The notes under the pieces: model-generated
What the model saw: the letters and a program-made list of their open reading frames with translations, nothing else
Told to the model about the DNA's origin: nothing
Databases searched by the model: none
Part shown: positions 19,501 to 30,105 of the stretch, one piece after another
Numbering within the stretch: the first letter of the stretch is position 1
Layout of the letters: each line of letters opens with the position of its first letter
Program-made: the position numbers and the translations under genes
Assembly: GCF_001315945.1 (NCBI RefSeq)
Contig: NZ_BBBG01000004.1
Span: 124,001 to 188,000 of the forward strand
Reading direction: 5' to 3'
Origin: Methanogenium cariaci JCM 10550
GTDB taxonomy: Archaea; Halobacteriota; Methanomicrobia; Methanomicrobiales; Methanomicrobiaceae
Length of the DNA: 64,000 bases

Positions 19501-19808
19501 ACACTGATAAATAGATCATCATCCCCCCCGTGGAGCACATTCAGATGGTTTGTTGCCCATTCGGGGTATGTTACATCTTCAATCAGCACGGCAGCGTCCG
19601 GATTTGAGAGTGTGATGTTGAATTCACATCCTGCGAATCCTTCCGGTGCAATTTCATCGAAAACTATAGAAATTTCTGTTGTATCACCGATATATACCAG
19701 AGGAGACTCCGGACTAAACGATGCAGTATTGTTTGCAGATACCGCATGAACTGCTCCGAAAAGGAGCAGTCCGGTGATAAGAATTACAAGTAGCCTGTTT
19801 TGCTTCAT
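13501..19808 (-). CDS. Giant surface protein: NosD, CLGG-type repeats, PKD and cohesin-like modules, PGF-pre-PGF, C-terminal anchor
   Basis: About 2,100 residues when read across its frame breaks. N-terminus: signal peptide (LLVILITGLLLFGAVHAVSA). Then a cohesin-like module (SFSPESPLVYIGDTTEISIV), NosD-type beta-helix, a PKD domain (SYAWDFGADGTIDS), nine or so repeats built on W.KCYGG..D / TDGGYLMGG.TKS.DGDVT / GYD.WVVKTD, and three to four PKD plus cohesin-like modules. A PGF-pre-PGF-like domain follows (VPEEVVGEKTAVLMWLNG, FSWFAIG), then a Thr/Pro stalk and a C-terminal helix with basic end (IAGVLFGAAGAGVLFRKIR). Breaks: 18795-18805 (a GGGG expected, GGG present), about 16780 (one base missing), the G7 run 13972-13978 and about 13890-13930. 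Start 19808. Wall-anchored adhesin or scaffold is inferred. Confidence 0.8.
14880..17100 (-). repeat. Tandem 669-bp repeats encoding PKD plus cohesin-like modules
   Basis: The same 20-base string CTGCATCAACGGTGATGTAG recurs at 15541, 16210 and about 16879, a period of 669 bp (223 codons). Two whole units (15541-16209 and 16210-16878) are nearly identical; flanking partial units diverge more. Each unit encodes one PKD domain (AWAWDFDNDGTTDS) and one cohesin-like module (ASLSSNGTLPASSVWIK). Near-identity implies recent expansion or gene conversion, and unit number could vary between isolates. Confidence 0.85.
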
Positions 19809-20253
19809 GTCATACTACCCGGACAGCTATTTTTACCCACCCTGTGTCCGGGTTCTGGTGTTGGTCATATACGATGCAATCATCTCAAGGAATCCGGAAA
19901 GAACGCTCCATTCTATGTGATTCCCTTTTTTACAGGATTGCCTGCTACCATCAGATGGTAAACTCCTCAAATATGATAGATATTTGAGGGTAACTAAACT
20001 TAAATTTAGTTATTTAAGAATAATCTGCGTTGTCTGAAATGAGAATTATTTGCACAAATGCGGCCCAAAAAAGCCACGTTGAATAACCAAACCCTTCATC
20101 CCCCCCAGATACGTCCTGCACCTCCACGCACATATTCAGCATACAAAACGAACTGAATCATACAGCAAACATCCGGGCATCACCCGAACGTCCGGTGCAA
20201 AACCGGGGGGGAAATGGGAGAATGCCAAAATATGGTTTCTCCTGTGCACCCGT
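19809..20253. other. Intergenic with AT-rich upstream element
   Basis: Holds the promoter region of the giant gene at 19808. A near-palindromic AT block (AACTAAACTTAAATTTAGTT) lies at 19991-20010, about 185 bases upstream. Similar AT blocks precede the other surface genes of the window. The rest, with C/G runs at 20101-20106 and 20204-20210, shows no gene. Confidence 0.5.
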
Positions 20254-23200
20254 CTATGCGGTCATTCCCATTTTTCCGAACAGAAGAGCAACATCAGCCA
20301 GATCAATTTCACCGTTCCCGCTGAAATCGAAGGCAGAGATGTCCTGATTTTCCACAATCCATGCACGGTTCTGATAGTAGAGGGAGACATCCGCATAGTC
20401 CACCTCATCGTTTGCATTGATATCCTCGTATATTCCATCGCCATTGAGATCCTTTGGCATGACTGCCATGTCAGGGAAGGGGGGGAGTATCTCTCCCATC
20501 TGGCTGACGTTAAGTGTTGAGTCAACGCAATAGGGAATGAAGTTCATGCCACAGTCATTCGTCAGGTAGCCGCCAAACGGATTGATTCCGACCGATATTC
20601 CGGTCGAACCTGCAACATCTCCCCGCACGGTGAATGTCCCAAGCACAATATTTTCTGCTCCTGCCACCACTGTGCCATCGCCATCGTATCCGACTAGGGA
20701 GACGGAATCAGATGGCACACCGGACGTCTCCTGTGTGCTGATCCATTCAGGGATGGATACATTGACAATCTCTGCAAGTTCTGGTCGTTCGAGAGCCACG
20801 ATAATATTGTAGCGCATCAGACCGTCCGGTGCGGAACTGAGTTTGATTGTGTAGTCTTTTGTCAGCCCGATCTTCACGCCCGTATCTGACGGCTCAAGGA
20901 AGAGCCCGGTTTCATGCAAGGAGATATAGTGGTATTTGGTCTCCGTCCTTCCGTCAACACTATTTGTCGCCGTCAGCCGCACCGTGAAGTCACCTTCACG
21001 AGTATAGGTGTGGGATGGTTCCCGTTCGGTTGAGGTTGCACCGTCTCCGAAGTCCCATAGATATGAGGTCGGGTTTCCCGTAGAGAGATCCGTGAAGTGG
21101 ACGGTGAGAGGCATAGTACCTTCTGTGACGTCTGCCGAGAAGTCTGCGGACGGCCCGGTTGCAAGACAATGCAGATACCCTGCATCTGTTCCAAGGAAGA
21201 GGCGCCCGTCTGAGACTGCCACTCCCCCCCGTGAGACATAGCCGGTATCGGAGTGTGGGTTGTATATCCACAGCAGTGTTCCGGTGTCATCCACACAGTA
21301 GAGGTAGCCGTCATTGAGCGCCTCCGTGAAATAGATGTACGCCTTGTCGCCCTGCACCGAGACCGCCGGTGAGCATTTTACACCGTTTTCAACCTCATAC
21401 GACCAGATTTCCGATCCGGTTGCGTCGTCAAGACAGGTCAGGTGGCCGGTGGTTCCGTCTGTCCCTTCTCCGAAGTATACCCGTCCACCGGTGATGACCG
21501 GTGTGGACGAGGATGCTTCATGCGTTGCGACATCCCAGGTGACACCGGTGAAGGCGCCGGTCTCCTCATTATATTCTACCTTAAAGACGTATCCGGTCTC
21601 TCCGGCCTTTGTGGTGATATAGACCGAGCTGCCCGAGTATACTGCCGATGCGGAGATCTGACTGATATCAGCCCTTGCGGTTGTGAGGTCAAGCTCCCCC
21701 CCCGCAGGAGCCCCCCCGGTCTTTGCGTTCAGACTGACAAGCGTGCCTTCAGACGTTGGTAGATGACATAGTCCCCCCCGGCAAAGGCGGCGCCGCACCA
21801 CTGGAACCCACACGTATTGTCCGTTGCGTGGCACCAGAGTTCATTTCCGTATTCATCATAGCAGTGATAATCACGTGTCATCGGGCCGCCGAAGTTGCCG
21901 TCGCCCACGTAGATCCGGTGATCGGCGTAGGAGACCGGGCCCTGGAGGTTGTTGTCTGTCACATGCCTCTGCCAGAGTTCCTCACCGGTCTCTGCATCAA
22001 ATGCAAAGAGGTAGCCGTTGAATGTGGCGGCAAAGATTTTTCCATTGCCGTATGCGGGTGTTGCAGTCTGTATGCTTCCGCTGTAGGTTTCCGACTCCCA
22101 GGAAGTTGTGCCGTAGATACGGTCAAACGCAGTGACATTTCCGTTTGATGAAATGACATACACCATGTCCCCCCCTACACAGAGAGGAGGGGCGTTAATT
22201 CCGGTGCCGGATGCCATCTCTTTCCAGAGCTGACCGGGTTCTTCAACCGGGCCCTGACTTGCCGTCACACCATTGTTCCTGTTGGTGCGCTGGAACTGAG
22301 ACCAGTCATCTTCAGGGACAGCCGTATGGTATTGAGTAAATGAGGCCACCAGGGGGGGATACTCATCGATTCCCTCATAGGCACTATCACCGATTCCGTC
22401 TGCATTGCCATCGACACTGGCATAATCATCCCAGTGGTTCCCGAGGTATGAGGTATAAATGCCGTCCCCCATACTGGTAGGTGACCATCGCAGGGGGGGA
22501 GTGCCAGGTATCACTCACGCCCGGCGCATGCACGTTTCCTGCGCTGTTTCCGATCAGATCATTCTGGTATATGTGATTGCCACCGCAGGTGTCGTAGATG
22601 GCTGCCGTTCCGGTGCATCCGGTGATGGTGTTCCGGTATATCGCTGCACCTGTACTACCGTCATCCAGCCAGATTCCTCCGCTGCATCCGGTAATGGTTA
22701 CATCTTCAATCACACAGTCCTTGGCGGTGACATGGATGCCAGACCGGGAAACACCGGCATGGGTGATTGCAAATCCGCGAATGACACACGCGTCTGATTC
22801 GACCGTGACTGCATCCTCATCTGCAAAAGATTCCGCGTCAATGACCGGACTGCCGATTCCCTGAAGGGTGAGGGTTTTGTTCAGAGTCGGGCGTTCGTTG
22901 TAGGTACCGGAATACACCTGCACTGTGCCGCCCTCGCAGGCGGCAGTCACTGCTTCCGCAATTGTTGCATAGTCCCTGTCCGGGTACTCCGCACCGTCAT
23001 CATCCACATACCAGACCGCCTTGGCTTTGGCCTGATGAAGTCAGCCTGGGTGCAGGTATCTGTGCCAATCGGATTTTCCACACTCAGGGAGACCGGATAG
23101 GTACCGGCCTGTGTGTATGTCCAGGAGGGATTCTGCTCTGTTGAATCAATGTTTCCGTCACCGTCAAAGTCCCACTCCCAGGACGTCGGTTCACCGGTGG

Positions 23201-24779
23201 ACATATCGGTGAAGTCCACCGTGAAGGGCACAATGCCGGATGTCGGTACAGCACAGAAGTTGCCTTCCGGTGCTACCGGGCGGGCCGGGCCGAAGCAATA
23301 GATCCGGCCGTCGTTTCCGACAGTGAATACCCGCCCGTCATGGACAATCGGTGTCGCTCCGCCCTGCGGATACCACCAGATGGTCTCACCGGTGTAGGCG
23401 TCAAGGGCGAATGTCCGGTCATAGTTAAAGTAATTGGTTGCCGATTCGCCACCGACGTATACTTTACCGTCTGCAACGCGACCGTACAGGTCCAGCCGCC
23501 GATATCGTCAGCCGTATCGGTCTGCCAGATGAGATCTCCTGTTTGTGCATTGAAACAGTAGGTTCGGTGGTCACTGTACCCGGAACATCCTCCGGTCAAA
23601 TAGACATTGCCATAGGCAAGTATTGGTGTGGAGTCTGTCCGCTCAATGCTTTTCTGCCAGAGAATGTCTCCGGTTTCTTTTGAAAGCGCCAGAAGTTCAC
23701 CATAGCCGTAGAAGTTGTAGGTGGTGACATAGATCTTATCGTCTCCGATGCTCGGACTGCCGCAACAGTTCTGAGCAATCTTGTTATTGTGCCAGATCTG
23801 GGTTCCGTCTGTCGCATTGACACAGTACATATGACCCTTAACAGCATCACCATCTGACCAGCTGGTGAGGTAGACCAGACCGTCTTCATACGCGGGTGTT
23901 CCCTGCACATAGCCAGTAACGGTAAATGTCCAGTTTAATACCCCGTTATCTTCATGCACGCAGTAATAGTGGTTTCCGTCCCAGTCACCACAGAAGACTT
24001 TCCCGTCTGCAATGGTCGGCCCGCCGTTGCAGGACGCATGACCGCTTGGGTTGACAAACTTCCAGTCGACAGTTCCGTCTGCTGCGTTAATCTTCCAGGT
24101 ATCTTTTCCGGTAGACGTATAGACACTGCCGTTATGGTACGCGGGAGAAGACCATGACCCCCCCATTCCGGTGATGGGATACTCACATTCCAGATATCAT
24201 CCCCCCCGGAATATTCGTCAAGGGCATACAGGAATGTCTTAGCGTTCCCGTCAAACCCGGTGGAGCCCCCCCGGTAGGCATACAAGACACCGTTTGAGAT
24301 CACCATTGAAGGTGCCCCCCCGATGGCCGAAATATTGGATATCCATGAAATGCTGTTTGTGTCAGGACCTTTCGATGTGGTAAACCCGTTGTTCTTTTCA
24401 TTTTTCGCAAACTGCTCCCAGTCATCGGTATCCAATGACCCGGAGTCCATATATGAATAGAAATCGGTTGAGGCTGTCATATCAGCTGAACTCACGTTCA
24501 CCGGCCCATACATGGTTTCATAGTCTGCGGCCGTTATGTCCGACGGCACGTATCCCGGTGACGGCATCTGGTCGCCACATACCAGAAACTGGTTGGTCGG
24601 GGGGGACAGGCACTCACATCTGCTGCATATGCCGTCCCTGCTGTTACAGAAACGAACAACAGGATACAGGCACAGATCCATACTGCATCATGCCGCCAGG
24701 ACGTATCCGTTCTGGCATGCATTTCCGCTATTTCCCGCATGTGGGTGGTAAAATACTGAGAGATAGTTCTATTCATCAT
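20254..24779 (-). CDS. Secreted PQQ-propeller / PKD / NosD / cohesin-like protein with C-terminal dockerin
   Basis: About 1,500 residues read across at least six frame breaks. Start ATG 24779 (or 24776) after a GGAG box. Long N-terminal basic region, signal helix (VWICACILLFVSVTAG), first PQQ-type beta-propeller (WKINAADGTVDWKF, LLALSKETGDILWQKS), a PKD domain (SWEWDFDGDGNIDS), NosD beta-helix (TIAEAVTAACEGGTVQVYSG), second PQQ propeller (FAFDAETGEELWQRH), PKD (SYLWDFGDGATST), a cohesin-like module and a dockerin with two calcium loops (DLNGDGIYEDINANDEVDYAD; FDFSGNGEIDLAD). Breaks include 24599-24605, about 24158 and 24206, about 23487 and 23035 (single bases missing), 22466-22472 and 21773-21779. 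Probably an extracellular scaffolded binding protein. Confidence 0.8.
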
Positions 24780-25006
24780 TTTGCTCCGGTGTATTCGCAA
24801 GACAGGTACACCTCAAAACACATTAAATTACTTTAAATTAATTTATTTTGTTTTGTGTTGCCGCTGCATATACCAAAGTAAAAAAGAGGAGGGCGTCTCT
24901 GCGCCCCCCCAAATGAAAAGAAAATGCGATTTTGATTCATTCCCACAGATATCCCTCGGCTGTCACCGGACTTGGATGACACCAAAGAGGGGGCAGGGGA
25001 AAACGG

Positions 25007-25624
25007 TTAGTGAATTACAATACTGCCTGACTGGATCGCTTTCCCGCTTGCTCTGTCGATGAAACTATAGCTGACCTGCTGGTTGAACGGAGCGGAAAAC
25101 AGACCCTTTGAGCCGGCAGGTTTCCAGGTAAAGAATTTGGTCTCTTTATCGGTATCTTCGTCCTTTTTAATCCTGCAGTTGTCTGCATAGACCATGAACT
25201 TGTCACCGGGCGTGATGAACCCGTCATCATCGCCGTATTCCATGAAGTATGCGTCCACGTCCCCGGAGACACAACTCCCCTGAGTAAATGTGTCTTCCAG
25301 TTTGATGGTTGCCATGCTGTTTTCATACTGCAGCTGGAATTCGATATCGTCCAGACCGAACCCCTCTCCGCCCTGGTGTTCAAACATAATTCCGTTGTCA
25401 AACGTGTGGCCGCGGGAATCGGGCACATCATTGGTCTTGTCCGAGTCGTAGACCCCCCCTTTGATAACCGGAGTACAGGTCAGGATGACCTGGGGGGTTT
25501 TGTCCTCTTCATTGGCAAGTCCGCCGGCAAACGAACTGACAACGGCCGCGATGATGATGGTCACAACGAGCATCAGCATCACACCCACCACCGGGGATAC
25601 CGCGTCATCGTTTTGGAGTATCAT
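25007..25624 (-). CDS. Archaeal type IV pilin (DUF1628 type)
   Basis: Intact, 205 residues. A short N-terminus (MILQNDDA) precedes the class III signal and pilin helix VSPVVGVMLMLVVTIIIAAV; the prepilin peptidase should cut just before or within the AVSP site and the helix then forms the filament core. The soluble domain shows the family text FEHQGGEGF..DD, GDKFMVYADN and a C-terminal strand. Last gene of the four-pilin leftward operon; its start overlaps the stop of the preceding pilin by four bases. Shares size and end pattern (FTWKP, SFIDRASGKAIQSGSIVI) with the pilin at 26221, so these two form one subtype. Confidence 0.92.
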   Translation of the reverse strand: MILQNDDAVSPVVGVMLMLVVTIIIAAVVSSFAGGLANEEDKTPQVILTCTPVIKGGVYDSDKTNDVPDSRGHTFDNGIMFEHQGGEGFGLDDIEFQLQYENSMATIKLEDTFTQGSCVSGDVDAYFMEYGDDDGFITPGDKFMVYADNCRIKKDEDTDKETKFFTWKPAGSKGLFSAPFNQQVSYSFIDRASGKAIQSGSIVIH

Positions 25625-26200
25625 TTGCAGATCACCTCCCGGTCAAAGATATATTTCTGGCTCGGGATGTGGATTATTTTCACGTCGATGACACTCCCTC
25701 TGGAATATCCGTTTGCCGGGTCTTCAATATCAAATCCAAGCAGGTCGCTGGTGCCTTCCGGAGTGCAGGTGGAAAGGACTCCGCCGGTGAACCAAGTATA
25801 ACTGCCGAAATCGGCATCGGGGGTTGTCACCGGGGGTTGCCCACCTTTGTCACATCAGTCAGCACCGGCACCCGTGCCTTTCCGTCAAAATCACCGCCCA
25901 GCGGGACAAGATGGCTGTTGATGCTCTGTTCATGTTTCTCCATGGTGCCGTCAGGGTGGGTGTAGTAGGTGATGATCCTGAGATCCTTTGTGGGAATGGG
26001 ATCTCCCCCCCCAGATGCTCGAATGACATATACTGCTCATTGAGGTTGACACTGATGGAGACCTTCAGGGCTGCGTCATTGCTGTTTGCAAGGCTGCCTG
26101 AAAAGGAACTGACAACGGCGGCGATGATGATGGTCACAACGAGCATCAGCATTACACCAACGACCGGTGATACAGCTTCTTCACGAGTTATTATATTCAT
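25621..26200 (-). CDS. Archaeal type IV pilin (frame breaks)
   Basis: The N-terminus (MNIITREEA then VSPVVGVMLMLVVTIIIAAV) is a standard archaeal pilin start. The reading breaks at the C8 run 26005-26012 and at G5 runs 25819-25823 and 25832-25836, each restored by removing one or two bases. The joined protein of about 190 residues continues through IITYYTHPDGTMEKHEQ, NPDADFGSYTWFTGG and ends SVIDVKIIHIPSQKYIFDRE. The end matches the pilin at 26835 (VVEVKILHKPSGQYIYQN), the second subtype of this cluster. The stop overlaps the next gene start by four bases. Confidence 0.85.
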
Positions 26201-26220
26201 TATTTCCTCTCCTGCGTATA

Positions 26221-26838
26221 TTACGGGACAATGAACTGCCCGGCGACGATGGTCTGGCCGCTTACTTTGTCAATGAGTTTGTACTCACAGAGTGTGTTCT
26301 GTACCGCAGCCAATCCTCCGCCGTTATTGGGTTTCCAATGAAATCCCGGCGTCACTGTATCAGAGGAACCGACATCGCGGTAATAATCGGCGTAGAACAT
26401 GAATTTATCTCCCGGACGGATTGATTTATCAACCCCGAAACCGCCTTTCGGACAGATCTTCTGGAAGTATTTTTTATTATTTTTTACATCTGTGCTGAGT
26501 GCGTTCGGGTGGTCATCGAACATATCCGTAAAGAGGTAGTCATAGTCAACCGTGACTTGGACATCCCTGTTCTGCAGGTGCATCTTGAGATCACAGAGTT
26601 CAAATTCGTCGCCGCCCTTATGCTCAAAGAGCAGTCCTGTCCGGTCAACGGGGGGGTTCGTGACAACCGTGCATTCGAGGTTGACAGACGGCGCCTTCAC
26701 ATCGTCTGTGGCAAGGCCGCCGGCAAACGAACTGACGACAGCAGCGATAATGATGGTCACAACGAGCATCAGCATCACACCAACGATCGGGGAGACCGCC
26801 TCGTCTGGCAGACCTGCTTTGATAATATCCTGGTTCAT
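26221..26838 (-). CDS. Archaeal type IV pilin
   Basis: Intact, 205 residues. N-terminus MNQDIIKAGLPDEA, pilin helix VSPIVGVMLMLVVTIIIAAV, then a soluble domain with LLFEHKGGDEFELCDLKM, RPGDKFMFYADYY and the ending YKLIDKVSGQTIVAGQFIVP. Same subtype as the pilin at 25007. Its start overlaps the upstream pilin stop by four bases (ATGA), and 20 bases separate it from the next pilin, so translation is probably coupled. Confidence 0.92.
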   Translation of the reverse strand: MNQDIIKAGLPDEAVSPIVGVMLMLVVTIIIAAVVSSFAGGLATDDVKAPSVNLECTVVTNPPVDRTGLLFEHKGGDEFELCDLKMHLQNRDVQVTVDYDYLFTDMFDDHPNALSTDVKNNKKYFQKICPKGGFGVDKSIRPGDKFMFYADYYRDVGSSDTVTPGFHWKPNNGGGLAAVQNTLCEYKLIDKVSGQTIVAGQFIVP

Positions 26839-27476
26839 ATTGCGATCACCTTGTTCTGGTAGATATACTGCCCGCTGGGTTTGTGGAGGATCTTCACTTC
26901 AACGACACTGCCTTTCCCAAACTCATACTGATCGCCTCCTTCATCGGGGGGGTCAAGGTCAATACCGAGTACCGATTCCATCTGGGTATAACCACGTGCC
27001 TCCATGACATCCCCGCTTGACCAGACGAACTGGCCAAACTTTGTTCCCCAAGTCCCCATACTGCCCTTTGACATATCATTTAGCCAGGGATTGCCAATAT
27101 TTCCCGGATTGTCGTTGTTCACATCGTTTGTCGGGTCAAGCGAACCATCGACCGTATGCTTGAACACTTCCCCCCCTGTCGACGGGACTACATAGTAGGT
27201 GATGATCATCAGTTCACTGGTCGGAACAGATTCTCCCCCCCCGATATGTTCAAACCATATTTCGGGGGGGTTTTTGTTCATATTTCCCTGATCAGACCAG
27301 TCGTAGTTTGCGTAGAGCCTGACATCGACAGTGATGGTTGGTGCTTTCTTCTGCTCACTGGCCAGTCCACCGGCAAAAGAACTCACCACAGCTGCAATGA
27401 TGATCGTCACGACCAACATCAGCATGACACCCACCACCGGTGAGACCGCTTCATTGTTCTCTATTTTTATTCTCAT
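26835..27476 (-). CDS. Archaeal type IV pilin, first gene of the leftward operon
   Basis: About 213 residues from ATG 27476; an upstream in-frame start at 27524 would add a non-pilin leader and is rejected. MRIKIENNEA precedes the helix VSPVVGVMLMLVVTIIIAAV. The soluble domain contains IWFEHIGGGESVPTSELMII, a long loop and the C-terminal strand VVEVKILHKPSGQYIYQNKV. Two in-frame C/G runs (27234-27241 region and 26945-26951) may add a residue. It heads the four-pilin operon; direct repeats lie just upstream (27494-27535). Confidence 0.9.
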   Translation of the reverse strand: MRIKIENNEAVSPVVGVMLMLVVTIIIAAVVSSFAGGLASEQKKAPTITVDVRLYANYDWSDQGNMNKNPPEIWFEHIGGGESVPTSELMIITYYVVPSTGGEVFKHTVDGSLDPTNDVNNDNPGNIGNPWLNDMSKGSMGTWGTKFGQFVWSSGDVMEARGYTQMESVLGIDLDPPDEGGDQYEFGKGSVVEVKILHKPSGQYIYQNKVIAI

Positions 27477-27493
27477 GATACCAACTTTCTCAA

Positions 27494-27535
27494 AGACAAA
27501 ACAATTTGTTAGACAATAAGACAAAACGATTTGTT
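27494..27535 (-). promoter_or_regulatory. Pair of 17-bp direct repeats between pilin operon and pilus assembly operon
   Basis: AGACAAAACAATTTGTT at 27494-27510 recurs at 27519-27535 with a single mismatch, 25 bases apart start to start (a little over two helical turns). A minus-strand TATA-like box (AGTATATAG) lies at about 27557-27567, so the repeats fall between the predicted initiation site and ATG 27476. They look like operator or mRNA-level sites for the pilin operon, and they could also affect the divergent assembly operon. Confidence 0.5.
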
Positions 27536-27806
27536 CAATAATATTTGTTTTACAATCTATATACTTTATTAATCCGGCTTCCCCCCCCGTTTCTACGGGT
27601 GTTTAAAACAGGATTTCTTATAATTCCGCCAAAAAGGCACCTATTTATATGTAAGATTATAATGAGTTAATACAAAAAAATGTGTTTTGCTGTACAAAAT
27701 ATATCTCCGGAGTGTCAACGGGCAGACCTGCCGCACCCGGATGCGGGGGGGGCAATGAACTGTTTAAATGTGGATTGCCACCCCCTGAATATTGGAGGGA
27801 ATTCGT

Positions 27807-28444
27807 GTGAAAGGAGAAATTGATGAAGAATCCCTCAACCGGATCATCAAAGTGCTGGTTGTTGTTGTCATTATTGCCGTGGTGGTGGCGGTAGTACAGA
27901 TGTCCGGGATTTTGGCGGCCGTGACCGGCCAGGAAGCAGAAACGGGCATTCATGGTAGTTCCGGCACTATGGGCCGGGACAATTCTTCGTATGAAGAGCC
28001 GTACGAAACACCGGTGGCAGCGGGCAACAGAAGTACGGTGGAGATCACCGCACCCTATGAGCCGGAGGTGCCGGCATATCTGAAAATCGAAGGTTACCAC
28101 GCTCCACCGGAACAAACTGAATACCAGCTGAACGTGACTCCCATCTTCAACAACAAATACCATATGCTCTACAAGACGGTCAGCCTCAAGGTTGACGTAG
28201 TACAACCCCCCCGCTTGTGATCGACTGCGGCATCTCAAAGAAGAGGGGCGATATGGAGGGCCGTTTTCTGGATGTAACAGTCAGCCAGGCGGAAAACCGA
28301 TCCCGGTTTGTCGAAAAAGAACACTGGCTCGGTCTTGATCTGGATGCCAAACAGGTGATTGTCCGTGAATCAGGGGGGGTTTACTATGTGGATCTCTACG
28401 GCAACCAGATAGACCTGAATCTCACCGTCAGCACAGGAGCATGA
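27807..28444 (+). CDS. Membrane-anchored accessory protein of the type IV pilus operon (one frame break)
   Basis: GTG 27807 is preferred because a GGAGGG box lies seven bases before it. The protein has a short cytoplasmic start (VKGEIDEESLNRIIK), one membrane helix (VLVVVVIIAVVVAVVQM) and an extracytoplasmic part of about 180 residues. The frame breaks at the C7 run 28206-28212; correction gives VDVVQPPLVIDCGISKKRG and continues to the stop at 28442-28444. I do not recognise a named family. Its position directly before the ATPase, where archaeal pilus loci often carry a small bitopic protein, suggests an assembly or anchoring role. Confidence 0.75.
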
Positions 28445-28499
28445 ATGAGAGATATCAGTGACACAGGAACCGGCACATCATACAGGGGGGGAGGAGAGC

Positions 28500-30105
28500 A
28501 TGAATAAAACCGGGAAGATCTCCTCCAACCCACTCGTCAAAAAACTCAACCTCATGATTGCAGGCTGCAAATCCCCCCTCTCCGGGCATGCATGCCCGAC
28601 ACCGGAGATCATCACTGGCGGTGCCGACAGACTCCCTCCCGCACCGGTTTTCCGCCCGGATGAGACTGAAAATGTTGTCGAGGAGTATTGGCTTACGGAA
28701 CCGTTTTCATCAGTACGAATATCGGCGCTGGATGATGGCGACATCAGGTACCTGATCACCGAGCCAAAACTTACCGAAAAAGAACTGATTGTACTCGAAG
28801 AGGTCTATGAACGGCTTCGTGCGGTTCTGGTCTATGACACACCCACAAAGCGCAGAGAAGTGTCACTGGATGCTGCACGGGTCAAAAAGATCATCAAATC
28901 CTTCGTCCCGGAGATCACTGAAGAGCGTTCCGATGTCCTGATCTACTACCTCGGGAGAAACTTCACCGGCTACGGGAAACTCGACCCGCTCATGCATGAT
29001 GAGATGATCGAGGATATCACCTGCAATGGTGCCGATACACTAGTATATGTCTACCACCGGAAGTATGCCAATCTGCCGACAAATCTTCGGTTTGAGAATC
29101 AGGAACTGAACAAATATGCCCTGAAGCTTGCCCAGAAGGCCGACAAGCAGATCTCCCTCACCACTCCCCCCCTTATCGATGCGGCCCTGCCGGAAGGGTC
29201 ACGGGCACAGATCACCTACAGCGATATCGTCTCATCAAAGGGGAGCTCCTTTACCATACGGAGGTTCCAGGCAGACCCGATGACACCGGTTGATCTGCTC
29301 ACCTACGGAACCTATGACGAGAACCTGCTCGCGTATATCTGGCTCGCAGTCGAAAATGGCAAGAGCATCATCGTGGTCGGCGGCACGGCAAGCGGAAAGA
29401 CATCCACCATGAATGCCATCTCCTTTTTCATACCGCCCAATGCAAAGATTGTCTCACTGGAAGATACTCGTGAGATCCAGATTCCCAACCAAAACTGGCT
29501 GCCCATGAAGACCCGTGAGAGTGGGCTGAACCTCTCCAAAGGAGATGTGGATCTCTTCTCTCTTTTAAAGTCCTCCCTGCGGCAGCGGCCGGAATATATC
29601 ATCGTCGGAGAGGTCAGGGGGAAAAGAGGCCCAGACCCTTTTCCAGGCAATGAACACCGGGCATACCACGTTCTCCACCCTCCATGCAGGCGGGGTCAAA
29701 GAGGCCGTCAACCGTCTCACCCATGATCCGATCAACGTGCCAACCGCGATGTTCGGGGCACTCGATCTGATGGTGATTCAGTCCCTCCAGTATGTGGAGG
29801 GGAGAGGGATCCGACGCTGCCTCTCGTTAAATGAGGTGTATGTGGAGGAGGGTGTCATCGGGTGGAACCCGTTGTTTGTGTGGGACCCCCATACCGATAC
29901 GTTTCAACGGACAGACACCTCCTCAAGGGTGCTTGACCGGATTGCATACAGCCACGGCTGGTCTGAAGAAGATATTCAGAAAAACCTGCACATGCGTGCC
30001 AAAACACTCAGAAATATGACACAGGAACAGATCCGGGGGGGCGTCGGAGAGGTTGGCGCACGGATACACGAACTGAGGAAATCACTTTTGCATGGCAGCG
30101 AGTAA
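28500..30105 (+). CDS. Type II/IV secretion-family ATPase for pilus assembly (one frame break)
   Basis: About 535 residues. Start ATG 28500 follows a GGAGGAG box; starts at 28445 or 28458 remain possible because a G run lies between. N-terminal region with a Cys-containing segment (IAGCKSPLSGHACPT), then the typical N2 domain (FTGYGKLDPLMHDEMIEDIT) and a RecA-like core: Walker A VGGTASGKTS, Asp box SLEDTREIQIP, Walker B EYIIVGEVRG, His box TGHTTFSTLHAGG. The break is at a G5 run, 29617-29621, inside Walker B; removing one G gives VRGKEAQTLFQAMNTGHTTF. It powers pilus extension from the cytoplasm together with the membrane protein that overlaps its 3' end. Confidence 0.93.
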
